Of a stretch of 42,432 bases of DNA, positions 1-6,640 are shown piece by piece. A model generated the notes under the pieces. That model did not search any database. It was given only the letters and a program-made list of their open reading frames with translations, and was not told where the DNA came from. The first letter of the stretch is position 1. Every line of letters starts with the position of its first letter. Both the position numbers and the translations under genes were made by a program. Source of the stretch: Bacillota bacterium (GTDB taxonomy: Bacteria > Bacillota_I > Bacilli_A > Izemoplasmatales > Hujiaoplasmataceae); NCBI GenBank assembly GCA_029559915.1, contig JAKPZU010000352.1, positions 1-42,432 of the forward strand, given 5' to 3'.

Positions 1-315
1 AGTGACCATGGTGGTACTGAAGCTACTGGTGAAGGAGATATGTATCTATTTGGAAATGATACAGATGATAGTTTCACATTTGTTGAGGGGATGACTGGTT
101 ATGATGACACAGTAGCAGCTAATAACGTAGCGCCTAGTACAACTGGATTTACAGTAAACACTACAACATCTACTTCAGATCTTTATACAGTTAATTTTAA
201 CGTTCCAACCCTAGTACGTGTCGCAATTTATATCGAAGGCTGGGACGCTCAAGCTTCAAACGATATAATTTTAGCAACGTTCCAAGTTGCATTTGGCTTT
301 AAGTACAAAGGATAA
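1..315 (+). CDS. C-terminal end of a secreted surface protein (TasA/SipW-dependent type)
   Basis: This reading frame is open from the first base of the window, so only the last 104 residues of a longer protein are visible. They are rich in Thr, Asp, Asn, Gly and Val, with no cysteine and no membrane segment, which fits an extracellular beta-rich domain. The stretch RVAIYIEGWDAQASND followed by FQVAFGFKYKG at the C terminus resembles the end of many Bacillota proteins with SipW-dependent signal peptides, which often read 'EGWD/EGxD..N...F.V.F.F'. The next gene is a SipW-type signal peptidase, so this is probably one of its substrates. The N terminus and signal peptide lie outside the window. 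The family assignment is by resemblance only. A strong hairpin follows the stop. Confidence 0.6.
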   Translation, partial: SDHGGTEATGEGDMYLFGNDTDDSFTFVEGMTGYDDTVAANNVAPSTTGFTVNTTTSTSDLYTVNFNVPTLVRVAIYIEGWDAQASNDIILATFQVAFGFKYKG

Positions 316-334
316 TTTTACTTATTTTTAAATA

Positions 335-377
335 AACATAACTTAGGGTTCCCCCTAAGTTATGTTCCCCTATGGGG
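335..377 (+). terminator. Hairpin after the secreted-protein gene
   Basis: A perfect 14-bp stem (335-348 with 353-366, loop TTCC) is followed at once by a small CCCC-TAT-GGGG hairpin (367-377). A T-rich but interrupted stretch starts only near 388, so this could be an imperfect intrinsic terminator or an mRNA 3' stabiliser. It separates the upstream gene from the sipW promoter. Confidence 0.5.
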
Positions 378-444
378 GAAGATGATTGTTTTTATTCATT
401 TTGTTTGTAAATGTAACTTTTTTTGCCCATTTCTCAATTTTATA

Positions 445-473
445 GTGAAAAAAAGATTTTTTTGCTATATAAT
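445..473 (+). promoter_or_regulatory. Promoter of the first sipW-type gene
   Basis: A TATAAT -10 box lies at 468-473, with a weak -35 (GTGAAA, 445-450) 17 bp upstream. Transcription would start near 480, giving a leader of about 33 nt before the ATG at 513. It probably drives at least the next three genes. Confidence 0.5.
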
Positions 474-512
474 AGTTAGATGATAGTCTTTTTAAGTTGA
501 GGAGTGAATTAA

Positions 513-1214
513 ATGGCAGAAACTACAGTTAAAAATTTAAAAATGAAGAAGATACTTAATATTGCATTTTACGTCGTATTATTTATCGTTTTTGTGTATG
601 CGATATTTGGATTATTCTCTAAGAAAGATGGTAACTCCATTTCATTTTTAGGTATAACTTCTTTATCCGTTCAATCTGGATCCATGGAACCTGTTTTTAG
701 TGAGGGTGACTTAATATTCGTTCGAACTGATATTAATCCAAAAGAGCTAAACCCCGGGGATGTTATTACATTTCAAGATTTCATGATTACTGAAGATGGT
801 GTAATTGCTTATTTCAACACTCATAAGATTGTCAGTATTGATAAAACAAATCCTACTTGGAGATTCACAACAAAAGGTGAAGCAAATGCAGATAATGATC
901 CAAGAATAATTGTTGAATCAGAAATTTATGGACAATGGACGGGCAAAGCTTGGTCTGGATTCGGGACATTTGTCGATGGATTCACTTCTTTTTTAAAATC
1001 AAGTTTGGGTTTCTTCCTCTTTATCGTAGTTCCGTGTTTAGCTTTATTAGTTTATGAAGTAGTTAAATTTATGAAAATATACGCCGAATATAATGTTCAA
1101 AAACACACACAAGATCGTGTTAAAATGCAAGAAGAAGCAATAGCTGCCGCTAGAGCACAACTAGAAGCGGAAGCGCAAGTTAAGGCGGAAAAAGAAAAAG
1201 ATCAACAGGAATAA
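513..1214 (+). CDS. sipW: Signal peptidase I, SipW/archaeal-ER type
   Basis: Membrane-bound type I signal peptidase that removes signal peptides from exported proteins on the outer face of the membrane. There is an N-terminal membrane segment at about residues 13-34. The catalytic serine lies in SGSMEP (Ser57). A THKI motif (His104) replaces the lysine of the usual bacterial Ser-Lys dyad, which marks the SipW/ER-type Ser-His class. The box TTKGEANADND (residues 119-129) matches the family's KGDxN region. A second membrane segment spans about 163-186, followed by a charged Glu/Ala/Lys-rich cytoplasmic tail (195-233). The ATG at 513 has GAGGAG about 10 nt upstream. It lies between the end of a probable substrate gene and a membrane AAA+ gene 40 bp downstream. 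A second paralogue is at 5106. Class is confident; substrates are inferred. Confidence 0.88.
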   Translation: MAETTVKNLKMKKILNIAFYVVLFIVFVYAIFGLFSKKDGNSISFLGITSLSVQSGSMEPVFSEGDLIFVRTDINPKELNPGDVITFQDFMITEDGVIAYFNTHKIVSIDKTNPTWRFTTKGEANADNDPRIIVESEIYGQWTGKAWSGFGTFVDGFTSFLKSSLGFFLFIVVPCLALLVYEVVKFMKIYAEYNVQKHTQDRVKMQEEAIAAARAQLEAEAQVKAEKEKDQQE

Positions 1215-1254
1215 GATTCTTTAGCGCCTTGGATTTATCTGGAGGTAAGCATAA

Positions 1255-2886
1255 GTGAAAGAATTTTCAGCGTTTTACGTTGACCTTTTTGAAGCGATTG
1301 GTAATGATATAGTTTTCTTTTTCAAAACTATATGGAATGATATAATAGTTAGATTTTTTCAAAATATAATTGATTACTGGAATCTCATGATTGAAGATTC
1401 CGTTTTGTATGAATTCAATCTTTTATCCTGGATTATGGTCGTTGTAGCGGGTTTGCTCAACCTTACCTTAGTCATTTTTTTGGTTTTAAGAATTTATATA
1501 TGGATAAAGAAGTACTTTTCTTTTAGAAAAGTTGAAATTGAAAAGAATGAATTGATTGAAGAAATCGCTGATTTAAATGAAAAAGTAATCGATCTTATCG
1601 ATGAAAAGAATCAAATATTAGCTATGAAAGTGTCGCAATTAGGAATTAACCCTAAAACTGGTGAAACTGGAGAAGAATACACAACTTCCAGAAGTTTACA
1701 ACCAGCTTATGGAACTGCGGGTATGTCCGGACCTTTTACGGGACCTGTGTCCATCAAGTCAGGAAACGATTCACCGCAACCGACTGCTCCAGTTGGCCCG
1801 TCTCGTTTCGTTAAACTAATTGCTGTAGATAAAGAATATGCTGGTAAAGACACTCATATTTATATGGAAGATAATGATTATGTATCTTTACCGGAATTAG
1901 TAACCAGATTTGTTAATTTCGCCGCTTCGCAATTAAAACTTTATTATACCCCAAGAATAGTTTCCTACTTTTTCGCCGGTATGGCAGCTTCCAAGATTAT
2001 CATCCTAGAAGGTATCTCCGGTACTGGGAAAACCTCTTTGCCATATGCCATGGGTAAGTTCTTCGATAATCCAGCCGCTATGATCTCCGTACAACCGGCA
2101 TGGCGTGACCGAGCTGAAATACTTGGTTATCTGAATGAGTTTACCAAGAGATTCAATGAAACCGACTTCTTGAAAGCCTTATATGAAGCTATTTATAGAA
2201 AAGACGTCAATATAATAGTTCTCGATGAATTGAACCTAGCGAGAATTGAATATTACTTCGCAGAATTCTTGTCAATCATGGAAATGCCAGATCCAAATGA
2301 ATGGAAGATTGACTTAGTCCCAGATTCCAAACCATCTGACCCATTAAAAGTTATCAACGGTAAGATTACCGTTCCGCTGAACGTTTGGTTTGTTGGTACG
2401 GCCAACAAGGATGATTCAACCTTCACCATTACTGATAAGGTTTATGACCGTGCCATTTCCTTGGAATTCGATTCAAAAGGTGAATACTTCCAAGCTCCAG
2501 AGACAAAACCTATTCATATGTCAAGTGCTTACTTACAAGAAATGTTTGATGAAGCTTTCTATAAGTTCCCTATCAGTCAAGAAACTTTGAATAACTTCAA
2601 GATTCTTGATAAATACATCCAAGTTCATTTTAGAATTGCCTTTGGTAACCGTATCATGACGCAAGTTCATAAGTTTGTCCCAGTTTATGTTGCCTGTGGT
2701 GGCACTGAACTCGATGCTTTAGATTATATCTTTGCTTATAAGGTTCTGCGCAAGTTTGAAAGTTTGAACTTAGCCTTTTTACAGAATGAACTGACAGAAT
2801 TAATTAATCAAATTAAGAAGATTTTTGGCAAAAATGCCTTTGAAGAATCAGTCAATTTCATTAAAAACCTGCAAAAGTTAGTTTAG
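1255..2886 (+). CDS. Membrane-anchored McrB-like AAA+ ATPase
   Basis: Protein of 543 residues. The N terminus is amphipathic/aromatic (1-50), with one clear membrane segment at about 55-80, a coiled coil at about 92-128, and a Pro/Gly/Ser-rich linker at 130-182. The AAA+ module follows: Walker A GISGTGKT (253-260), Walker B IIVLDELN (320-327) and a sensor-1 region WFVGTANKDD (Asn384). The spacing and the 'GTxN..D' box resemble McrB/AAA_5 ATPases. The usual RRF after sensor 1 is replaced by DRAISLEF. The start is GTG at 1255 with GGAGGT at 1241-1246. The DUF2357-like gene follows after 10 bp, echoing McrB-McrC pairs, but a membrane anchor and signal-peptidase neighbours are unusual for restriction. 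The function is unknown; a membrane-associated remodelling ATPase for export or surface assembly is my inference. Confidence 0.7.
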   Translation: MKEFSAFYVDLFEAIGNDIVFFFKTIWNDIIVRFFQNIIDYWNLMIEDSVLYEFNLLSWIMVVVAGLLNLTLVIFLVLRIYIWIKKYFSFRKVEIEKNELIEEIADLNEKVIDLIDEKNQILAMKVSQLGINPKTGETGEEYTTSRSLQPAYGTAGMSGPFTGPVSIKSGNDSPQPTAPVGPSRFVKLIAVDKEYAGKDTHIYMEDNDYVSLPELVTRFVNFAASQLKLYYTPRIVSYFFAGMAASKIIILEGISGTGKTSLPYAMGKFFDNPAAMISVQPAWRDRAEILGYLNEFTKRFNETDFLKALYEAIYRKDVNIIVLDELNLARIEYYFAEFLSIMEMPDPNEWKIDLVPDSKPSDPLKVINGKITVPLNVWFVGTANKDDSTFTITDKVYDRAISLEFDSKGEYFQAPETKPIHMSSAYLQEMFDEAFYKFPISQETLNNFKILDKYIQVHFRIAFGNRIMTQVHKFVPVYVACGGTELDALDYIFAYKVLRKFESLNLAFLQNELTELINQIKKIFGKNAFEESVNFIKNLQKLV

Positions 2887-2896
2887 GAGGTCTTTT

Positions 2897-4438
2897 ATGG
2901 AAGAAGGAACCGCTAAACGTTATTATAAAAAAATCAATACAACTTTTGAAGGCGTTAATAAACTCGATGATTTTGCAAAACAGTATATCAACCTTTTAGA
3001 AAGCTCTAAAATCGAGTTATATCAAAAAGAAAGAAGAGAACGTAGAATCTTTGATGATTCATGGTTATCAAATATTGAAGGAATTATTCCTATTATTGAT
3101 AAATTGATGCGTTCTCCTAAAGAAACCTTAAAAAAAGTTTCAGAAGTCGTACCTGTTGAAAGAGCTAAAAAGATTGACTCAAGTACAATTAGACATTTAG
3201 CTGCCAATACACAATTGATTAAAAAAACAAATAAAAAAGGCGAAATTCAACCCACTAAATTACTAACTTCTTTTTCCGAACAAGAGTTGGGTACCTATGA
3301 AAATCGCTTTTTAATGACGCTTGTTGATAAAATTCATACATTCTTGGAAATTCGGTATCGTTTAATCAATCATAAGATGAATACTGAATACATCAATTAC
3401 TTGAAAGTGAACTCCACTATCGAGTATCAAAATGCCAATATTGATTATGATATTACCTTGAAGATCAAACGTAATATGGAAGATGACGCTGTCTGTAAGA
3501 AAAACCAAGAACTCTTTGACCGTATGAAAGAATTGCGAGATACCATCAATAACTACAAGAATTCTTCATTCATGAGACAAATGCAAAATTTTGCACCAAT
3601 AAGACCACCGATTATGAAAACCAACATTATCATGAAGAATATTGAGTTCTCACAATGTTATGATTTATGGTTATTTCTTGATACTGTTGATCGAGTGGGT
3701 TATGAAACTGACGTTTTGGAAAGAAACGTCCAGTTTGATGAAGAATATATCAAACAGATAGAAAACACCATGATGGTGCTTTATGCAACTGTTGCCAACA
3801 ATCAGATAGAAGAGTTTGCTTTATCTCACGAACAACCTTTCACTTACCGAAAAGTTAAAACGCCAAAGGTAATAACAAAAATTGAAGCCGATCAATATCT
3901 TGATTCGGGCGAATATGTTTTCAAAGACGAGACCTTAAATCAATACTTTCTTGATCAAATTAAAAAGAATAATATTCAAAGATACGAAACTTTGGTTGAA
4001 GCAGGAATCCCTAAAGATAAAAGCATAGAAATCATTCACCAAAAGCTATTAGAAATTGCCGACGGCGCTTTCCAAGATTTTATCAATTACACCTTCAATC
4101 CTGAAGATGAAAAAGACTTACAAAAGAAGATTGATATTCAATCAGAGATAGTTAAGACATATAGGGAAATTGAAAAAGTTAAACGAGAAAATCTGAAAAA
4201 TATTGAAACTGAAAAAGCTTTGGCGATGTTGAACCTCAATAATTATCGCGAAGAATTAAATCAAAGAATTGCCAAGAAAAAAGCTGAAATTGAAGCTAGA
4301 AAAGCTGAAGAAAGACGTCTTGATTTGCAAAGAAAGAAACAAATAGCTCAAGAAAGACTGGCCAAGAAGAAAAAAATTAATCGAGCAAAGGAATTGTTGG
4401 AAAAAGCCGAGAGAGCCAGAAAGATGCAAAATCGTTAG
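2897..4438 (+). CDS. DUF2357-like coiled-coil protein, partner of the AAA+ ATPase
   Basis: Protein of 513 residues, with GGAGG 7 nt before its ATG and 10 bp after the AAA+ gene, so probably translated together with it. The segment around 93-146, including IRHLAANTQLI and TYENRFLM, resembles DUF2357 proteins that pair with McrB-type ATPases. Residues from about 405 to 513 form a long Lys/Glu/Arg/Ala-rich predicted coiled coil. I see no signal peptide, no membrane segment and no convincing PD-(D/E)xK nuclease motif. A true McrC-type subunit would carry such a nuclease. It may act as an adaptor or scaffold for the ATPase. The family link is by motif resemblance only; the function is unknown. Confidence 0.6.
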   Translation: MEEGTAKRYYKKINTTFEGVNKLDDFAKQYINLLESSKIELYQKERRERRIFDDSWLSNIEGIIPIIDKLMRSPKETLKKVSEVVPVERAKKIDSSTIRHLAANTQLIKKTNKKGEIQPTKLLTSFSEQELGTYENRFLMTLVDKIHTFLEIRYRLINHKMNTEYINYLKVNSTIEYQNANIDYDITLKIKRNMEDDAVCKKNQELFDRMKELRDTINNYKNSSFMRQMQNFAPIRPPIMKTNIIMKNIEFSQCYDLWLFLDTVDRVGYETDVLERNVQFDEEYIKQIENTMMVLYATVANNQIEEFALSHEQPFTYRKVKTPKVITKIEADQYLDSGEYVFKDETLNQYFLDQIKKNNIQRYETLVEAGIPKDKSIEIIHQKLLEIADGAFQDFINYTFNPEDEKDLQKKIDIQSEIVKTYREIEKVKRENLKNIETEKALAMLNLNNYREELNQRIAKKKAEIEARKAEERRLDLQRKKQIAQERLAKKKKINRAKELLEKAERARKMQNR

Positions 4439-4460
4439 ATGAATAGAAGGGGGTAATTAT

Positions 4461-5063
4461 ATGAAGAAGCGCTTCACGCTATCACTCGTTGCATTGATTG
4501 CGTCTAGTTTTTTATTTGTAGTTACCACACTGGCATGGTGGACATTGAATACTACCGGAACAATAAATCCATTTAGTGGAAATCTTAGTGGTATAACTTA
4601 TAATTTCGGCGGAGAATTTATCGCTGGCAGTGTTATTTTTCCTGAGTTAGAGTTGCTTCAAGAAGATGTTAGTATTACAAATTATTCTGGCGATCAAGAC
4701 ATATATGTGCGAATGAAAATAGAATATACCAAAATTGATATAACATATGATAGTCAGACATTAACATACAATCCTTCAACACCAGTTCAGAAAGTTTTTA
4801 CTGACGTTCAAGCTAATGAACATTTAGAGGTTGGATTTAACTCGGATTTCTTCTATGAATCCGACGGATATTGGTACTATGATGCGATTCTAGAAGACTC
4901 AATATCTCATACATTGATAACATCTTTGAGTTATGATGGTTTTAAAGTCTCCAATGAGTACGCAGATAAAGAAATTTTGGTGGCAATTACATTGGAAATA
5001 ACATATGAACAAGAGGGTATTTGGGCCCCGATAACAACTTTAGCTTTTAGAGGGTTTATGTAA
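4461..5063 (+). CDS. Small secreted protein with SipW-type leader
   Basis: Protein of 200 residues. The N terminus has KKR, a hydrophobic core (about 8-24) and then TLAWWTLNTTG. This resembles SipW-dependent leaders such as those of TasA and camelysin, where TLA(Y/W) follows the core. The mature part is rich in Tyr, Thr, Ile and Asp and lacks cysteine, and its alternating pattern suggests a beta-sandwich. A strong AAGGGGG ribosome site is at 4447-4453. It starts 22 bp after the coiled-coil gene with no visible promoter, so it is probably cotranscribed. A SipW-type peptidase follows after a terminator, making this a likely substrate of one or both peptidases. Whether it forms fibres like TasA cannot be told. 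Confidence 0.65.
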   Translation: MKKRFTLSLVALIASSFLFVVTTLAWWTLNTTGTINPFSGNLSGITYNFGGEFIAGSVIFPELELLQEDVSITNYSGDQDIYVRMKIEYTKIDITYDSQTLTYNPSTPVQKVFTDVQANEHLEVGFNSDFFYESDGYWYYDAILEDSISHTLITSLSYDGFKVSNEYADKEILVAITLEITYEQEGIWAPITTLAFRGFM

Positions 5064-5067
5064 AAAT

Positions 5068-5094
5068 AACGAAGTTTACGAACTTCGTTTTTTT
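5068..5094 (+). terminator. Intrinsic terminator between the secreted protein and sipW2
   Basis: The arms AACGAAGTT (5068-5076) and AACTTCGTT (5081-5089) form a 9-bp stem with a TACG loop and a run of seven T (5088-5094). It ends one base before the AGGAG ribosome site of the next gene, leaving no room for a promoter in between. Confidence 0.8.
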
Positions 5095-5105
5095 AGGAGT
5101 AAAAT

Positions 5106-5723
5106 GTGAAAAAAATATTGCTGAAAATAATTAATATACTCCCATATGTTTTTGTCGCCATGGCAATGTTTTTAATTGTGCATTTAGGGCTGTCTTTAAA
5201 AAAAGAACAGATTCCAAGTGTCTTCAATCGAGCAATTCTTTATGTTATAACGCCTTCAATGGAAGATTCGATTATGACTGGCGACATTATCTTTGTAAAT
5301 GTAGGTGATTTCGAATATGATGAAGAGGATATTATCAGTTTTAGAAAACCAGACCAACAAGAAGTCATTATCACTCATAGAATTTCCAGGATTGATCCGA
5401 TTACCGGTCTTATCACCACAAAAGGAGATAATAATCCTTACTCAGAAACCTGGGAGATAAATTTTTCTCCTGATTTGATAGTGGGCAAATACATTGGAAA
5501 ATCATCTATTCTCGGATCAGTTTATGAAGTACTTTTTATCAATAGTCTAAATATTGTATTCCTCTTGATGATAATAATTTTTATGCTTATTGGTGTCTTT
5601 GAAATCAAAAATATTGTAAAATTATTAACATTAAAGAAACAAACAGAATTTGAAGAAGAAAAACAGAAAATGATTGAAGAAGAAAAAAGGAAATTGCTTG
5701 AGGAAATGAAGGATAAAGAATGA
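5106..5723 (+). CDS. sipW: Second SipW-type signal peptidase I
   Basis: Protein of 205 residues with the same plan as the enzyme at 513. It has an N-terminal membrane segment (about 10-30), catalytic TPSMED (Ser51), the Ser-His-class motif THRIS (His91), the KGDNN box (106-110), a C-terminal membrane segment (about 146-166) and a charged Glu/Lys tail (175-205). The start is GTG at 5106, 5 nt after AGGAG (5096-5100). An overlapping ATG at 5104 is immediately closed by TGA. Its stop overlaps the walJ start as ATGA. No promoter is seen, so expression probably depends on read-through of the hairpin at 5068-5094. Two SipW-type peptidases only 4 kb apart suggest different substrates or different expression levels. 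Confidence 0.87.
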   Translation: MKKILLKIINILPYVFVAMAMFLIVHLGLSLKKEQIPSVFNRAILYVITPSMEDSIMTGDIIFVNVGDFEYDEEDIISFRKPDQQEVIITHRISRIDPITGLITTKGDNNPYSETWEINFSPDLIVGKYIGKSSILGSVYEVLFINSLNIVFLLMIIIFMLIGVFEIKNIVKLLTLKKQTEFEEEKQKMIEEEKRKLLEEMKDKE

Positions 5724-6508
5724 AAGCTATCGTACTTGCCAGTGGGTCTCAAGCTAACGCTACTTACCTAGAAATTGGCGAATCAAAAGTTTTAATTGAT
5801 TGTGGTTTAAGCTATAGACAACTATTATATCGATTAAAATTAATGGATAAGAATTTGGATGATTTGAAAGCTGTGTTCATTACTCACGAACACGCAGACC
5901 ATATTGCTGGATTAAGAGTGTTGGTTAATAATCACGATATAAAAATAATCTTGAGCGAGGGTACGTTTAATTCCTTGGATAAAAGGTATATCGGTGAAAT
6001 AGCCAAAGAGAAATTTGTGATTGTAAAGGGTTATGAAGCGATTGATTTATTTGACTTTAGGGTATTACCATTTCCAACCTTCCACGATGCCGCTGAACCA
6101 TTTGGCTATCGTTTCATCGAAGGCGAAAAATCTTTGGTCTACATCACCGATACAGGCTATTTTCCCATCAAGCAATATGATGTTATTAGAGACGCGGACG
6201 GCTATATCATTGAAAGCAACCATGAAGTGGAAATGCTTCTGGAAAGTTCTAGGCCTTGGCAATTAAAAAGAAGAATTCTTGATGACCAAGGTCACTTGTC
6301 AAACGAAGACAGCGCTAATTTATTGCTTAACCTAGCGACAGAAAGAACTAAGTACATTGTTCTAGCCCATCTTTCGCAAGAATGCAACCTTGAAATTTTG
6401 GCGTTGGATACATATAAAAAAGTGTTTTTCCAGCAAGGCGTTGATTTATCAAGATATAGATTAATCGCTGCTAGACAAAATGAACCAAGTGAAGAAATCA
6501 TAATCTAA
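5720..6508 (+). CDS. walJ: WalJ/YycJ-type metallo-beta-lactamase-fold hydrolase
   Basis: Protein of 262 residues. The metal-binding motif THEHADH (His56, His58, Asp60, His61) follows the LASGSQANATYLEIG start typical of the YycJ/WalJ family. Later ligands are plausible at the FHDAAEP and LAHLSQEC segments. In Bacillus the gene sits with walRK and is linked to coordination of DNA replication or repair with cell-wall control; here no walRK genes adjoin it. The start codon overlaps the sipW2 stop (ATGA), so translation is probably coupled. The 3' end of the gene contributes to a terminator hairpin. Confidence 0.88.
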   Translation: MKAIVLASGSQANATYLEIGESKVLIDCGLSYRQLLYRLKLMDKNLDDLKAVFITHEHADHIAGLRVLVNNHDIKIILSEGTFNSLDKRYIGEIAKEKFVIVKGYEAIDLFDFRVLPFPTFHDAAEPFGYRFIEGEKSLVYITDTGYFPIKQYDVIRDADGYIIESNHEVEMLLESSRPWQLKRRILDDQGHLSNEDSANLLLNLATERTKYIVLAHLSQECNLEILALDTYKKVFFQQGVDLSRYRLIAARQNEPSEEIII

Positions 6509-6529
6509 TTGATTTCTTCATTTTATTTT
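6491..6529 (+). terminator. Terminator overlapping the walJ stop
   Basis: A 10-bp stem, GAAGAAATCA (6491-6500) with TGATTTCTTC (6510-6519), encloses the walJ stop codon in its loop and is followed by ATTTTATTTT. It ends the sipW/walJ transcription unit. Confidence 0.7.
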
Positions 6530-6557
6530 CAAGCGGTCAATTTAAACTAAATTGCAA

Positions 6558-6586
6558 TTGTTTTTAAGTCGGTTTTAAGTTATAAT
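6558..6586 (+). promoter_or_regulatory. Promoter of the PFOR gene
   Basis: TTGTTT (6558-6563), a 17-bp spacer and TATAAT (6581-6586). Transcription would begin near 6593, which is after the upstream in-frame ATG at 6590 and supports the downstream start at 6641. Confidence 0.75.
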
Positions 6587-6640
6587 AAGATGAATGATTA
6601 TGTGCTAACAATCATTAGCAAAATATATAGGAGGTTGTTT

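Noticed and set aside
1255-4438. Classical McrBC restriction system
   Set aside because: The ATPase has a membrane anchor and no DNA-binding N-terminal domain, the partner shows no nuclease motif, and there is no methyltransferase or other restriction gene nearby.
6590-6640. Seventeen-codon N-terminal extension of PFOR from an ATG at 6590
   Set aside because: The promoter -10 ends at 6586, so this ATG lies at or before the transcription start; the ATG at 6641 has AGGAGG and matches the family's N terminus.
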